DNA of 64,000 bases from Lachnospiraceae bacterium AM93-12TA (GCA_027698105.1 JAQERH010000007.1:33632-97631); one strand, 5' to 3'; counted from the stretch's first letter, positions 48,605-58,922 are shown. The notes: generated by a model not told the origin, from the sequence alone. Made by a program: numbers and translations.

Positions 48605-48633
48605 ATTATAACAGCGGCCCCTTGAAATGTCAA
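48605..48633 (-). promoter_or_regulatory. Consensus promoter of the gcd-gct-hgd cluster
   Basis: TTGACA (48628-48633) and TATAAT (48605-48610) on the minus strand with a 17-base spacer: a full match to the sigma-A consensus. The leader to gcdD is about 190 nt. Strong expression is expected for a main catabolic pathway. Confidence 0.85.
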
Positions 48634-48743
48634 CGGATGGTTTCATAAAATTGCACAAAAACCTATCTTTCTACTTTCTTTTTCCTTGACAAAGAAAACA
48701 GTCCCCCTCTTTTCATTTATCAGGCAAAACTGGTAAACTATAT

Positions 48744-48789
48744 AAAAAAGCCGGAAGCGGAAAGCTCCTTTGTGTCTTTCCGTTCCAGC
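48744..48789 (-). terminator. Terminator after glnS
   Basis: A 14-bp stem (GCTGGAACGGAAAG with CTTTCCGCTTCCGGC, one bulge) followed by TTTTTTATA on the minus strand. Confidence 0.88.
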
Positions 48790-48801
48790 TTTTTCACTGT
48801 T

Positions 48802-50499
48802 TTATTTTGCAATCTTGAAGGAGCTCTTCAGGGATACAATGCGGTTAAATACCGGATGCTCCGGCGCACTGTCTCTGCAGTCTACGCAGAAGTAACCGTT
48901 TCTCACAAACTGGAAGCTGTCATAAGCAGCAGCATTCTTTAAGGACGGCTCCACATAGCACTCCTTTAAAATAGTTAAGGAGTTTGGATTCAGATTCAAA
49001 GTTCCGTCTTCATTCAGCTTGCCCTTCTCCTCGTCCACCAGGTTTTCATAGAGACGGCACTCTGCCTTAACGGCTGTCTCTTTCGCTACCCAGTGAATGG
49101 TTCCCTTTACCTTTCTGCCGTCAGGAGCATTTCCTCCCTTTGTCTCAGGATCATACGTACAATGAACCACTGTCACATTGCCGTTCTCATCCTTCTCACA
49201 GCCAGTGCAGGTGACGAAGTATGCATTCATCAGACGGACCTCATTTCCTGGGAAGAGACGGAAATATTTCTTCGGCGGCTCCTCCATAAAGTCCTCACGC
49301 TCAATATAGAGCTCTTTTCCAAATGAAATGACCCTGTCTCCCAGCTCTGGGTTTTCCAGATTACATGGCGCAGTCAGCTCCTCCATCTGGCCTTCCGGAT
49401 AATTGTCAATTACCAGCTTCACCGGATCCAGAACAGCCATCACTCTGGCCTTCTTTAACTTCAGATCCTCTCTTACGCAGTACTCTAACATGGCGTAATC
49501 AATGGAGCTGTCTGCCTTGGAAACACCTGCCAGCTCTACGAATTTTCTGATAGACTCCGGTGTAAAGCCTCTTCTTCTGAGGGCAGCGATGGAAACAAGA
49601 CGCGGATCGTCCCATCCGTCCACGATCTTATCCTCCACCAGCTTCTTAATGTATCTCTTTCCTGTAATCACATTTGTCAGATACATTTTGGCAAACTCAA
49701 TCTGGCGCGGCGGGTTCTCAAACTCACACTCTCTCACAACCCAGTCATACAGCGGGCGGTGATCCTCAAATTCCAGCGTACAGATAGAATGTGTAATATG
49801 CTCAATGGCATCCTCAATCGGATGAGCAAAATCGTACATTGGATAAATGCACCATTTGTCTCCTGTATTGTGGTGGGTCATGTGGGCAACACGGTAAATA
49901 ACCGGATCCCTCATATTGATATTCGGGGATGCCATATCAATCTTGGCACGGAGCACCTTCTCTCCATCCTTGTACACGCCATTCTTCATGTTCTCAAACA
50001 GCTGCAGATTTTCCTCCACGCTTCTGTTTCTGTAAGGACTCTCCTTGCCTGGCGTGTTAAAGTCGCCGCGGTACTCCCGGATCTGCTCTGCGCTTAAATC
50101 ACACACAAATGCCTTTCCCTTTTTAATAAGAAGAACTGCACATTCATACATCTGCTCAAAATAATCGGAGGCAAAGAACAGTCTGTCCTCAAAGTCTGCC
50201 CCCAGCCACTTCACATCCTCAATAATGGACTGGACAAATTCTGTCTTCTCTTTCGTAGGGTTTGTGTCATCGAAGCGCAGGTTGAATTTGCCATGGTATT
50301 CCTCTGCCAGTCCGGAATTCAGGATAATGGACTTGGCGTGTCCAATGTGAAGGTATCCGTTCGGTTCCGGTGGAAATCTGGTCTGGACATGGTTGTAAAC
50401 ACCTTCAGCCAAATCTTTTTCAATCTCTCTCTCGATAAAGTTTTTAGAAACGGCCTCTTTCTCCTCCGTCTCTGCCACTGTCTTTGTGTTTTCTTCCAT
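48802..50499 (-). CDS. glnS: Glutaminyl-tRNA synthetase
   Basis: A 565-residue class-I synthetase that charges tRNA-Gln directly. The HIGH motif is in [15 protein letters not shown] (about 43-57), followed by [10 protein letters not shown]-terminal beta-barrels carry the anticodon-binding region. GlnS is not universal in Clostridia, many of which use the amidotransferase route, so it is often considered acquired. Flanked by the gcd promoter region and divergent ldh. Confidence 0.96.
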   Translation of the reverse strand: MEENTKTVAETEEKEAVSKNFIEREIEKDLAEGVYNHVQTRFPPEPNGYLHIGHAKSIILNSGLAEEYHGKFNLRFDDTNPTKEKTEFVQSIIEDVKWLGADFEDRLFFASDYFEQMYECAVLLIKKGKAFVCDLSAEQIREYRGDFNTPGKESPYRNRSVEENLQLFENMKNGVYKDGEKVLRAKIDMASPNINMRDPVIYRVAHMTHHNTGDKWCIYPMYDFAHPIEDAIEHITHSICTLEFEDHRPLYDWVVRECEFENPPRQIEFAKMYLTNVITGKRYIKKLVEDKIVDGWDDPRLVSIAALRRRGFTPESIRKFVELAGVSKADSSIDYAMLEYCVREDLKLKKARVMAVLDPVKLVIDNYPEGQMEELTAPCNLENPELGDRVISFGKELYIEREDFMEEPPKKYFRLFPGNEVRLMNAYFVTCTGCEKDENGNVTVVHCTYDPETKGGNAPDGRKVKGTIHWVAKETAVKAECRLYENLVDEEKGKLNEDGTLNLNPNSLTILKECYVEPSLKNAAAYDSFQFVRNGYFCVDCRDSAPEHPVFNRIVSLKSSFKIAK

Positions 50500-50645
50500 C
50501 TCATTTCCTCCGTTATTCTCTTGTTCATATCTCTTACTTATATATAATGATATTTTATCATACCATATTTTTTCCGGAAGGAAAAGGGGATTTTCAAAGT
50601 ATAAATCGCCGCTTTTCGGAAATCATATCAGCAGTGATTTTCCTC

Positions 50646-50674
50646 TTTTCAATCCCGAAAATTTGTGATATTAT
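50646..50674 (+). promoter_or_regulatory. ldh promoter
   Basis: TTTTCA (50646-50651) and TATTAT (50669-50674), spacer 17, about 75 bases before the start. The -10 box lies within the Rex-like site. Confidence 0.5.
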
Positions 50675-50680
50675 TAACAA
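50663..50680. promoter_or_regulatory. Rex operator upstream of ldh
   Basis: TTGTGATATTATTAACAA matches the Rex pattern TTGTTAA-N4-TTAACAA with two mismatches and covers the -10 box. Rex represses fermentation genes when NADH/NAD+ is low, a good fit for a lactate dehydrogenase. Confidence 0.7.
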
Positions 50681-50749
50681 TATGCAGTTAGTCATGGCTA
50701 TCTGATTATCTGCAGGCTTATATACCAATAACAGGAGGACTTCTTTACA

Positions 50750-51703
50750 ATGCGGCATGACAATCGAAAAATCGCCCTGATAGGCACTGGTATGGTGGGC
50801 ATGAGCTACGCCTATTCTCTGTTAAACCAGAATGTCTGCGATGAACTGGTATTAATTGATGTAAATAAAAAAAGGGCTATGGGGGAGGCCATGGACCTGA
50901 ATCACGGTCTGGCCTTTTCCAGCTCTAATATGAAAATCTATGCCGGAAGCTACGACGACTGCACCGATGCGGATATCGTAGTAATCTGTGCAGGTGTTGC
51001 CCAGAAACCAGGCGAAACACGCCTTGATCTGTTAAAGAGAAATACAGAGGTATTCCAGTCCATTATTGAACCGGTTACCTCCTCCGGCTTTAACGGCATT
51101 TTCCTGGTAGCAACAAATCCGGTTGATATTATGACAAAAATCACCTGCACCCTTTCAGGTTTCAACCCAAGGCGGGTTCTGGGAACAGGAACCACGCTTG
51201 ACACTGCCCGCCTCCGCTATCTGGTCGGTGACTATCTGAAAGTAGATCCCAGAAACGTCCATGCTTACGTTATCGGAGAGCACGGCGATTCTGAGTTTGT
51301 TCCGTGGAGCCAGGCCATGATAGCCACCAAATCAATCCGGGAGCTGGTCAAGGAATCCCACGGTTCCATCTGTGAGCAGGATCTGGAAAAGATTTCTGAG
51401 GAAGTCAGAACTGCCGCCTACAGGATTATCGAAGCCAAAAACGCTACCTACTATGGCATTGGAATGGCCCTCACGCGGATTACCAAGGCTGTGCTGGGCA
51501 ATGAAAACAGCGTGATGACTGTTTCTGCCATGCTGCGGGGCGAGTATGGACAGAACGGAGTCTTTGTGGGAGTTCCCTGCATTATCAATCAGAACGGCAT
51601 TCAGAGAGTGCTTCCTCTTTCTCTGGAAAAAGAGGAGCTTGAAAAGCTTAACAGTTCCTGTAAGGTTCTGAAGGAATCTTACCATGCCCTGGGAATGGAG
51701 TAA
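50750..51703 (+). CDS. ldh: L-lactate dehydrogenase
   Basis: A 317-residue NAD-dependent dehydrogenase. Rossmann motif GTGMVGMSYAYSL at 12-24, substrate loop AQKPGETRLDLL with Gln (LDH-like, where malate dehydrogenase has Arg), and catalytic IGEHGDSE with the proton-relay His. It reduces pyruvate to lactate. A GGAGG site lies eight to nine bases upstream of the ATG. Monocistronic, with its own terminator. LDH is preferred over 2-hydroxyglutarate dehydrogenase, which is of another family in these bacteria. Confidence 0.92.
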   Translation: MRHDNRKIALIGTGMVGMSYAYSLLNQNVCDELVLIDVNKKRAMGEAMDLNHGLAFSSSNMKIYAGSYDDCTDADIVVICAGVAQKPGETRLDLLKRNTEVFQSIIEPVTSSGFNGIFLVATNPVDIMTKITCTLSGFNPRRVLGTGTTLDTARLRYLVGDYLKVDPRNVHAYVIGEHGDSEFVPWSQAMIATKSIRELVKESHGSICEQDLEKISEEVRTAAYRIIEAKNATYYGIGMALTRITKAVLGNENSVMTVSAMLRGEYGQNGVFVGVPCIINQNGIQRVLPLSLEKEELEKLNSSCKVLKESYHALGME

Positions 51704-51718
51704 TGGCAGTTTACTTAA

Positions 51719-51766
51719 AAAGGCGGAAAGACCCGCCCCTTTTAGGGACAGGTCTTCCACCTTTTT
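51719..51766 (+). terminator. Terminator after ldh
   Basis: GG-CGGAA-GACC pairs with GGTCTTCC-CC and is followed by TTTTT. Two imperfect positions weaken the stem slightly. Confidence 0.7.
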
Positions 51767-52820
51767 CTATGGATTAAGAAGAATCATAAGACTCTCATAT
51801 GGCTTCAGCTCCATGTTCTGCTTCAGAATGGTTCTGCCGTAATTGGATTCCAGAATCTGCCCTTCCTCATACTCCTCTGGAAGCGCAAGAGGACACCACT
51901 GGCTGCTGAAATTGCTGGCTACCAGAAGGCGTTTTTCTTCCAGTACTCTCTCATATATAAACAGCTGTGGATGAGCCGGCTCCAGCAGGCGATAACTTCC
52001 CTCTGTAAAAATATCGTACTGCTTTCTGTACTGAATGAGCCTCTGGGCTGACTCCCTCTTTTCGCATCTGTCTATAAGCCCCTGTGCTCTCCCTGTCGTT
52101 ATACTCCTCCAGAGTCTCGAAGCATGCGCTCTTCATTCCAAGCTCCTCGCCCTGATAAATATAAGTCGTTCCCTGAAGGCCAAACAGAGTAATTGCCAGC
52201 AGTTTGGCGCTCTCCTCCCGGTAGAAGATGTCGTTTCCGAACCGGGACAGTGCCCTGGGCTGATCATGGTTTGAATAAAACAGCGCGTTCCAGCCTCCTC
52301 CGGCCTCCATCTTATTCTGGAAATAAGACTGAACCTCCTTTAACTGCTCCAGGGAAAACATCTGATTAGTCCATTTGCTCCCATCCTTATAATCTGTTTT
52401 CATATGGTGAAAGCTGAAGACCATGGACAGTTCTTCCCGATCCTCCCTGGTGTAGAGAATACACTCTTCCGGAGTAGTGGAGGACATCTCTCCTACTGTC
52501 ACCAGACCATAGGGCTTAAATACCTTCTGGTTCATCATGTGCAGGTATTCGTGAATCCTCGGCCCATCCGCATAGTGGGTTCTTCCGTCCCCCTTAGGCC
52601 CGGTAATCGGGTCGTCCGGCAGTCCCGGCGTCTTGGACAGAAGATTGACCACATCCAGGCGGAAGCCGTCCACGCCTTTTTCTGCCCAGAATTTTAAAAT
52701 CTTAATACACTCTGCCCGAACTGATTCATTTTCCCAGTTTAAATCTGCCTGCGTTTCTTCAAATAAATGGAGATAATACTGTCCGCTCTTCTCTTCCTTT
52801 TTCCAGGCCGGGCCTGAAAA
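51767..52820 (-). pseudogene. Decayed trehalose-6-phosphate hydrolase (treC-like) remnant
   Basis: A GH13 alpha-glucosidase without its N-terminal third. The remnant opens at SRFSGPAW and keeps GVDGFRLDVVNLLSK (nucleophile Asp), GEMSSTT (acid/base Glu) and YSNHDQPRALSRFG. It then reads EEYNDRESTGAYRQMRKEG and jumps, with a frameshift, to LIQYRKQYDIFTEGSYRLL in another frame, losing about 100 codons, before the true stop at 51767-51769. Intact family members have about 550 residues. A 313-codon frame here begins in antisense treR sequence and is not a real gene start. Confidence 0.85.
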
Positions 52821-53280
52821 CCGTGAAATCCAAAAAAACAGGGGAGCTTCGCTGTCCACTAAGGTCCTGCTTTTTGAGACAGTTTTTGTCACAGAGGAGC
52901 TGAGCAGAAAAAGCGGCTTTCCGATTGGCAGGGAAGTCTACCACATCCATCGTCTAAGGCTTGTAGACGGAGAGCCTGTCTTTTTAGACTGCAACTATTT
53001 TCTATGCGACGCAGTTCCTGATCTGACAGCAGAAATTGCCCAAAAATCTGTTTATGAATACATAGAAGGCACACTGGGCTTAAAAATCCTGGGATCCAGA
53101 AGACGTCTGCGCATCGAAGCGGCAGCCAGTGAGGATGTAAACTACCTCCGCTTAAATGGAGCTAACTGTGTAGGAGCTCTTTATATTAATGGATATATCG
53201 ATGATGGGAGTATTTTTGAATATACAAAGATCAAGTATGCACCTAACTACCTATCTTTTGAAGAATTCGTTAAACGGTAG
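52821..53280 (+). pseudogene. Decayed GntR/TreR-type regulator remnant (UTRA domain)
   Basis: About 150 codons without a start: REIQKNRGASLSTKVLLFE, then GREVYHIHRLRLVDGEPVF and the C-terminal LSFEEFVKR, stop at 53278. This is the ligand-binding UTRA domain of a GntR regulator; the winged-helix DNA-binding half is missing. It abuts the treC remnant head to head, so a single deletion seems to have removed both 5' ends and the shared promoter. Confidence 0.8.
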
Positions 53281-53305
53281 CAAAGAAATGATAAAAATAT
53301 GGTCT

Positions 53306-53345
53306 AAAAAACCCCGGTCACAGACTGCTGTGATCGGGGTTTTTT
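53306..53345. terminator. Bidirectional terminator between treR remnant and hppA
   Basis: ACCCCGGTCACAG pairs with CTGTGATCGGGGT (one mismatch), with A5 on the left and T7 on the right. Confidence 0.92.
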
Positions 53346-53352
53346 TAACCTC

Positions 53353-55335
53353 TTAGAAAATAGTTCCGATAGAAAGGAACAGAGGTGCAAATACAAGTGA
53401 TACGATTGTCATCAGCTTGATTAAGATGTTGATAGACGGACCGGAAGTATCCTTAAACGGATCGCCGACTGTATCGCCGACTACGGCTGCCTTGTGGGAA
53501 TCGCTTCCCTTTCCGCCGTGAGTTCCGCTCTCAATGTACTTCTTCGCATTATCCCATGCGCCGCCTGCATTAGCCATGAAGATAGCCATCAGCACACCTG
53601 TTACCAGGGAGCCTGCCAGCAGACCGCCCAGAGCGTCTGTTCCCAGAAGAAGGCCCATTGCAATCGGAACAACTACAGAAATCACGCCTGGTACTAACAT
53701 CTCATGAAGAGCTGCTGTTGTGGAAATACCTACACAGGAAGTATAGTCCGGACGGCTCTCGCCCTTTAAGATGCCAGGATCCTGACGGAACTGACGTCTT
53801 ACTTCCTCAATCATCTTGTAAGCTGCCTTGGAAACAGATTCCATTGTAATGGCAGAGAACAGGAATGGAAGCATTCCACCGATAAAGAGTCCGATAATAA
53901 CCTTCGGATTCAGAATATCAATTGTTGTCAGATTTACTGCCTGTGCGTAGGATACGAAGAGAGCCAGAGCTGTCAGGGCTGCAGAACCAATCGCAAATCC
54001 CTTCCCAATTGCTGCTGTTGTGTTTCCTACACTGTCTAACTTATCTGTAATATTTCTTACGCTGTCATCCAGACCGGACATCTCTGCAATACCGCCTGCG
54101 TTATCAGCGATTGGACCGTAAGCGTCTACGGCAATTGTGCTTCCTGTAGTAGCCAGCATTCCGACTGCTGCCAGTGCAATACCGTAAAGTCCTGCTGTAG
54201 AGTAAGCGATAATGATTCCGATTGCAATGAAGAGAATCGGAACAACAGTGGATTTCATTCCAACTGCAAGTCCGGAAATAATGTTGGTAGCGGAGCCTGT
54301 CTCAGACTGCTCTGCAATCTTCTTAACGGAATTATACTTGTCAGAAGTATAAATCTCTGTAGCCTGTCCAATGATAAAGCCAACTGCAAGTCCGGAAATA
54401 ATCGCAGCAGCCTCGTGCATACGTCCGAAGAACATATTGCTCATAACTAAGGAAGCAGCGATTACAATGGCGTAAGCCACATAGCTTCCAAGGTTTAAGG
54501 ATTTCTGAGGATCTGTACCCTCTTTTCCCTTTACGAAGAAGGTTCCAATCATGGAAGCAATAATTCCGATTCCTGCCAGAATCAGCGGGAAGAATGCTCC
54601 TTCTACCTGATATGCCACAACTCCCAGAGTAACAGCAGATACCAGAGAACCTACATAAGACTCAAACAGGTCAGCTCCCATACCAGCTACGTCACCTACG
54701 TTATCACCTACGTTATCAGCAATAACTGCAGGGTTTCTCGGATCATCCTCCGGAATACCAACCTCTACCTTACCTACCAGGTCAGCTCCTACGTCTGCTG
54801 CCTTTGTGTAGATTCCGCCGCCCACACGGGCAAACAGAGCGATGGAGGAGGCTCCCAGGCTGTATCCTGTCAGCACGTTTACATCTTTTGTGAAGAGATA
54901 AATTACGCTGATTCCAAGAAGACCAAGGCCTACTACACACATTCCCATAACAGCGCCGCCTTTGTAAGCGATTCCAAGAGCCTTGCCCATGCCGCCCTCT
55001 TTAGCGCCGTTTGCTGTACGCACGTTGGCATCTGTAGCCACCTGCATACCAAAATAACCGGCCATAGTGGAGAATGCTGCTCCCACTAAGAAGCACACTG
55101 CTGTAATCCAGTTTCCGATTCCCAGTCCAATCACAACAAACAGAACCAGGACAAACAGTACAAGAAGCTTGTACTCAGCCTTTAAGAAGGCCTGAGCGCC
55201 TTCCTTGATTGCGCCGGAAATCTCTTTCATTCTGTCATCTCCCGGCGACTGCTTTTTCACGCCTGATGCCAGAATCAGCGCAAATACCAGCGCTGCTGCT
55301 GCTGCTATCGGCGCCAGCCATACCAATTCATTCAT
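53353..55335 (-). CDS. hppA: Membrane-bound ion-pumping pyrophosphatase
   Basis: About 660 residues and some 16 helices from ATG 55335 (GGGAGG site); a longer frame to 55431 runs through the leader hairpin. The PPi/Mg-binding motifs [22 protein letters not shown] and [19 protein letters not shown] are intact. Ala in [10 protein letters not shown], where K-independent enzymes have Lys, indicates the K+-dependent class. It couples PPi hydrolysis to export of Na+ or H+. A sodium pump would suit this organism, but that cannot be told from the motifs read here. Confidence 0.95.
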   Translation of the reverse strand: MNELVWLAPIAAAAALVFALILASGVKKQSPGDDRMKEISGAIKEGAQAFLKAEYKLLVLFVLVLFVVIGLGIGNWITAVCFLVGAAFSTMAGYFGMQVATDANVRTANGAKEGGMGKALGIAYKGGAVMGMCVVGLGLLGISVIYLFTKDVNVLTGYSLGASSIALFARVGGGIYTKAADVGADLVGKVEVGIPEDDPRNPAVIADNVGDNVGDVAGMGADLFESYVGSLVSAVTLGVVAYQVEGAFFPLILAGIGIIASMIGTFFVKGKEGTDPQKSLNLGSYVAYAIVIAASLVMSNMFFGRMHEAAAIISGLAVGFIIGQATEIYTSDKYNSVKKIAEQSETGSATNIISGLAVGMKSTVVPILFIAIGIIIAYSTAGLYGIALAAVGMLATTGSTIAVDAYGPIADNAGGIAEMSGLDDSVRNITDKLDSVGNTTAAIGKGFAIGSAALTALALFVSYAQAVNLTTIDILNPKVIIGLFIGGMLPFLFSAITMESVSKAAYKMIEEVRRQFRQDPGILKGESRPDYTSCVGISTTAALHEMLVPGVISVVVPIAMGLLLGTDALGGLLAGSLVTGVLMAIFMANAGGAWDNAKKYIESGTHGGKGSDSHKAAVVGDTVGDPFKDTSGPSINILIKLMTIVSLVFAPLFLSIGTIF

Positions 55336-55398
55336 CTTTCTTTCCTCCCTTACGTAGTTGCTTTTGCCCATAGAAAACAAAATGTATTTCCACGAAAC

Positions 55399-55432
55399 AA
55401 AAAAATGCAAGTTCGGTATAACAACCTGCATT
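55399..55432 (-). terminator. Leader attenuator of hppA
   Basis: On the minus strand AATGCAGGTT pairs with AACTTGCATT (one G-U) around a 9-base loop and is followed by seven T residues. It lies just after the predicted transcription start of hppA, with no gene upstream that it could terminate. Confidence 0.6.
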
Positions 55433-55446
55433 TATATAATAGAATA

Positions 55447-55475
55447 AGAATACTATTGAAATGCCGTTTCGTCAA
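55447..55475 (-). promoter_or_regulatory. hppA promoter
   Basis: TTGACG (55470-55475) and TATTCT (55447-55452) on the minus strand, spacer 17. The 406-base gap to the divergent transporter gene also holds that gene's promoter and GC-rich leader; no other coding signal is seen. Confidence 0.6.
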
Positions 55476-55629
55476 TATACTGACAAGATTTTAACGTGAT
55501 TTGTGCCTATTTTTCTATATTTTTTCTTCAATTCCATGCTTTTTCCCTGTTCTCAACTACTTTTTTTATGATTCCTGCCCCTCTGATCTGCCTCTCTGCT
55601 AAGGCTTTGTTAAGCTTAACTCTTCCTGA

Positions 55630-55658
55630 TTGCAATCAGCCATCCTTTTTAGTAGAAT
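55630..55658 (+). promoter_or_regulatory. Promoter of the CNNM/CorC gene
   Basis: TTGCAA (55630-55635) and TAGAAT (55653-55658), spacer 17. The leader of about 75 nt includes GCCGGCATCCCGGAAATTTA and its partial complement, so it may be structured. Confidence 0.6.
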
Positions 55659-55741
55659 ACCTGTATTGTCCGGCCGATGCCGGCATCCCGGAAATTTATG
55701 CAGTTTTCCGGCAGACATTTATTAATAAAAGGAGTATTATT

Positions 55742-57085
55742 GTGGACAATTTACCTGGACTATTGCTGATACAGGCAGGTCTCATCTTTCTCAACGCATT
55801 TTTTGCTGCTGCTGAAATCGCAGTCATTTCTCTGAATCACACTAAGCTGAAAAAGCTTCAGGAATCAGGAGATCGGACCGCGGGACGTCTTCTCTCCATG
55901 GCAGAAGAACCCTCCGGCTTTCTCTCTACCATACAGATTGGAATTACCCTGGCCGGCTTTCTGGGAAGTGCCTTTGCAGCCGAAAATTTCTCAGAGCCAC
56001 TGACCCACTGGATGTATGACATTCTGGGATTCCGGATTCTTCCCCTTGCTGCCCTGAACACCCTGTCCGTCATTTTCATCACCCTTATCCTCTCCTACTT
56101 TACCTTGATTTTCGGAGAGCTTGTTCCTAAGCGTATTGCCATGCAGAAGCCCTATGAAGTGGCACGTTTTTCCTGCCGCATCGTATCTGCCATCGCCTTT
56201 CTGGCAAAGCCTGTCATCACCTTTCTGGCGTTTTCCACAAATCTGGTACTGCGCCTCCTTGGAATGAAGGCTGAGGCAGAGGAGGAGAATCTCACCGAGG
56301 AAGAGCTGCGAATGATGATAGAGCTGGGAAAGGAAAAAGGCGCTATTGATGCAGAGGAAACTGAGTGGATTCAGAATGTATTCGATTTTCGAGATACGTC
56401 TATCCTGGCTGCCATGACAAGAGAGGCTGATATTGTCAGCCTGGATGAGGACTCTTCTGAAGAAGAAATTATATCTGTAATCCGCGAATCCGGCCTTTCC
56501 CGGCTTCCTGTCTATACAAAAGACAGGGCAGATATCAGGGGAATTCTCTATACAAGAGAATATCTTCTGAATCTCACTGCACCCCAGCCAAAAAACCTCT
56601 CCCAGCTGCTGCACACCGCCTACTTTGTCCCGGAATCCATTCATGCCGACGATCTCTTCCGGGATATGCAGACAAAAAAGGTTCACATGGCCATTGTCAT
56701 AGACGAGTACGGAAACCTGTCCGGACTAATTACCCTGGAAGATCTTCTGGAAGAAATAGTGGGAAATATTTATGATGAATTTGACCCGGTTATGGATCCG
56801 GAGATTGAAAAAGTAGGCGAAAACTTCTGGCGTTTTCCCGGCGACACCCCTGTGGAAGAGGCAGCCGAACAGATGGGCATTGCTCTCCCTGAAAAAGAGG
56901 AATATGACACCATCGGCGGCATGGTTTTAAGCTGTCTGCGAACCTTTCCAAAAGACGGAACTACGGTTGACGCTGAATTATACGGCCTTTCTCTCCATGC
57001 GGAAAAAATCGCAAACCGCAGGATAGAATCTGTTCTGGTCAAAAAACTGCCTGCAGCAGAAAACCATACAGAAAAAGAGGCATAA
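55742..57085 (+). CDS. CNNM/CorC-family membrane transporter with CBS domains
   Basis: 447 residues from GTG 55742, which follows AAAAGGAG; the frame is open 82 codons further upstream but across the promoter. It has a DUF21 domain of four helices (about 1-140, with GELVPKRIAMQ), a CBS pair (about 215-330, ending in VIDEYGNLSGLITLEDLLEEIVGNI) and a CorC/HlyC C-terminal domain (about 350-430). Homologues export Mg2+ or Na+/Co2+; the exact ion is uncertain. Confidence 0.9.
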   Translation: MDNLPGLLLIQAGLIFLNAFFAAAEIAVISLNHTKLKKLQESGDRTAGRLLSMAEEPSGFLSTIQIGITLAGFLGSAFAAENFSEPLTHWMYDILGFRILPLAALNTLSVIFITLILSYFTLIFGELVPKRIAMQKPYEVARFSCRIVSAIAFLAKPVITFLAFSTNLVLRLLGMKAEAEEENLTEEELRMMIELGKEKGAIDAEETEWIQNVFDFRDTSILAAMTREADIVSLDEDSSEEEIISVIRESGLSRLPVYTKDRADIRGILYTREYLLNLTAPQPKNLSQLLHTAYFVPESIHADDLFRDMQTKKVHMAIVIDEYGNLSGLITLEDLLEEIVGNIYDEFDPVMDPEIEKVGENFWRFPGDTPVEEAAEQMGIALPEKEEYDTIGGMVLSCLRTFPKDGTTVDAELYGLSLHAEKIANRRIESVLVKKLPAAENHTEKEA

Positions 57086-57100
57086 CCTCTCCCTTAAAAT

Positions 57101-57148
57101 AAAAGAAAGTGTTTCAGGTGAACGAACAGTTGAAACACTTTCTTTTTT
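57101..57148. terminator. Bidirectional terminator between CNNM/CorC gene and GH25 gene
   Basis: AAAGAAAGTGTTTCA pairs with TGAAACACTTTCTTT around a 17-base loop, with T6 on the right and A-rich sequence on the left. Confidence 0.88.
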
Positions 57149-57172
57149 ATATTCTTTTTAAGCTACAGATTT

Positions 57173-58783
57173 CTACTGTGTATCAGAAGCTGGACCAGCC
57201 GGTCCGCTTCCAATATCCTGCGACTTCTGAGCCTCTACGCCCTGGCCTCCTGCATTCTGGCTGCCCTCTGTTTCCATCTGTGCCTGCTCTCCGGCCTGGC
57301 CTTCCGTTGCATTCTCAGCCGGAACCTCTGTGCAGACGCCATTTGCTGCTGCCTGATATTTTACCCCGTTTCTCTCAAGAACAGTATTAGTTGCCATAGC
57401 TCCGGAATCATTCAGATAGTAGAGAGCTCCGTCCACCTCTGTCCAGCCTGTCTGCATATGACCGTCACTGTTCATATAATACCAGGTATCTCCTGACTGC
57501 TTCCAGCCCACAGCCATACTTCCATCGCTGTTTAAGTAATAGGTGTGGCCATCCATCTGTTTCCATCCTGTCTCCATCCTGCCGTCTGTTCCCAGATAAT
57601 AGCGCTTTCCGTCAATATCCTGCCAGCCGGACGCCATTTTTCCATCGGCTCCCAGATAGTACCAGGAATTGTCAATCTTCTGCCAGCCAGATGCCATTCT
57701 GCCGTCTGTTCCCAGATAGTAGCGGCCGCCGTCAATATCCTGCCAGCCTGCCCGTCTCTTGCCGTCGCTTCCCAGATAATACCAGATTCCATCCGCCTGA
57801 TACCAGTCAGTTGCCATCCGTCCGGAATCCTTAAAGTAATACCAGGCTCCTTCCAGCTCCTGCCAGCCCGTCTGCATCTTTCCATCCTGAGCCAGATAGT
57901 AAACGCCGTCCTCCAGGCTCTTCCAGCCTGTGGAAGGGCTTCCTGATTCATCCATATAATACCAGCCGTTTCCATCGTTAATCCAGCTGTTTTTCTGCAT
58001 TACATAATTCTGATAATAATAGCGTTTTCCTGCGATGTTTCTCCATGTATTGGCCGGAATTACAGAAGCATAATCCTTGAACTGGAAATCAATATCCACA
58101 TTTCCTGCAATTCCATTGACTGAACCGGTATTAGTGGCCTGCCAGATCGCCGGACTGTCATAGGTGTACATTACATTATACCGTGCCACCCAGATATCGT
58201 AGTCCAGGGAAGATTTGTCAATCTTGTTGTTCAGCCAGTACTCGTTGGCGTAGACCATAGGATAGTAGCCTGCGTCCTTAATCTTACGGCAGAAGGCATT
58301 AATAATAGCGCTTACCTGCTCCGGCGGAAGAGTTCCCAGAGTTCCCGCGTCCTCCGCGTCAAAGGCAATGGGATAGGAAATCGGGTAATCCTTTACAAGA
58401 TTCAGGATAAAATCCGCCTCCTGTTCTGCCATTTCCACGCTGGTGGCATAGGAATAAATATACGCGCCCAGATCCACGCCTGCCGCATAGGCTGCGTCTG
58501 CATTGGTTCTGAAGTTAGGATCCACTTCTCCTTTATATCTGGTTCCCAGCATAACGAAATCTACATCATCTGCCGCCACCTGCTTCCAGTCTACATTCTG
58601 CTGCCAGTGGGACACATCGATTCCCCTTCTCAGCACTCCTCTTATGGAAGTTCCATCTGGCATCTCATATCCGCTTCCTGACTTTTCCCAGACAGCCGCA
58701 TAGGCTGCAAGAGGCTGAAACCAGACAGAAGCGCCTAAAATTCCCGCCATTGCCAGAGCAGCCAGTGGTAATTTTTTCTTCAT
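57173..58783 (-). CDS. Secreted GH25 lysozyme with cell-wall-binding repeats
   Basis: A 536-residue secreted protein. Signal peptide to about residue 29 (LAAYA). A GH25 muramidase domain (about 52-240) carries catalytic acids in GIDVSHWQ, FDAEDAG and DIDFQ. Then follow about ten choline-binding-type repeats (GWxxxxGxxYYLGxDGxMxxGW) and a Gln/Gly/Ala-rich tail. It should cut peptidoglycan between MurNAc and GlcNAc, acting in wall turnover or against other cells. No phage genes nearby, so not a prophage endolysin. Confidence 0.93.
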   Translation of the reverse strand: MKKKLPLAALAMAGILGASVWFQPLAAYAAVWEKSGSGYEMPDGTSIRGVLRRGIDVSHWQQNVDWKQVAADDVDFVMLGTRYKGEVDPNFRTNADAAYAAGVDLGAYIYSYATSVEMAEQEADFILNLVKDYPISYPIAFDAEDAGTLGTLPPEQVSAIINAFCRKIKDAGYYPMVYANEYWLNNKIDKSSLDYDIWVARYNVMYTYDSPAIWQATNTGSVNGIAGNVDIDFQFKDYASVIPANTWRNIAGKRYYYQNYVMQKNSWINDGNGWYYMDESGSPSTGWKSLEDGVYYLAQDGKMQTGWQELEGAWYYFKDSGRMATDWYQADGIWYYLGSDGKRRAGWQDIDGGRYYLGTDGRMASGWQKIDNSWYYLGADGKMASGWQDIDGKRYYLGTDGRMETGWKQMDGHTYYLNSDGSMAVGWKQSGDTWYYMNSDGHMQTGWTEVDGALYYLNDSGAMATNTVLERNGVKYQAAANGVCTEVPAENATEGQAGEQAQMETEGSQNAGGQGVEAQKSQDIGSGPAGPASDTQ

Positions 58784-58922
58784 ATGTTGATTCTCCTTTT
58801 AGCAATTTCACCTGGTACATCCCTTATAGTCTACCAGATCCTGCTGCCTCTCCTCAATAGGTAATTCTTACAATTTTCATACAATTTTGTATTTTTATGC
58901 CTTTCTGGCCGGCAGAATCGGC

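Noticed and set aside
51951-52892. Intact 313-residue alpha-glucosidase
   Set aside because: Its first 20 codons are antisense to the treR remnant and its end follows a frameshifted deletion; both ends are artefacts of decay.
57173-58783. Prophage endolysin
   Set aside because: The GH25 gene has a normal signal peptide and wall-binding repeats but no holin or other phage genes around it.
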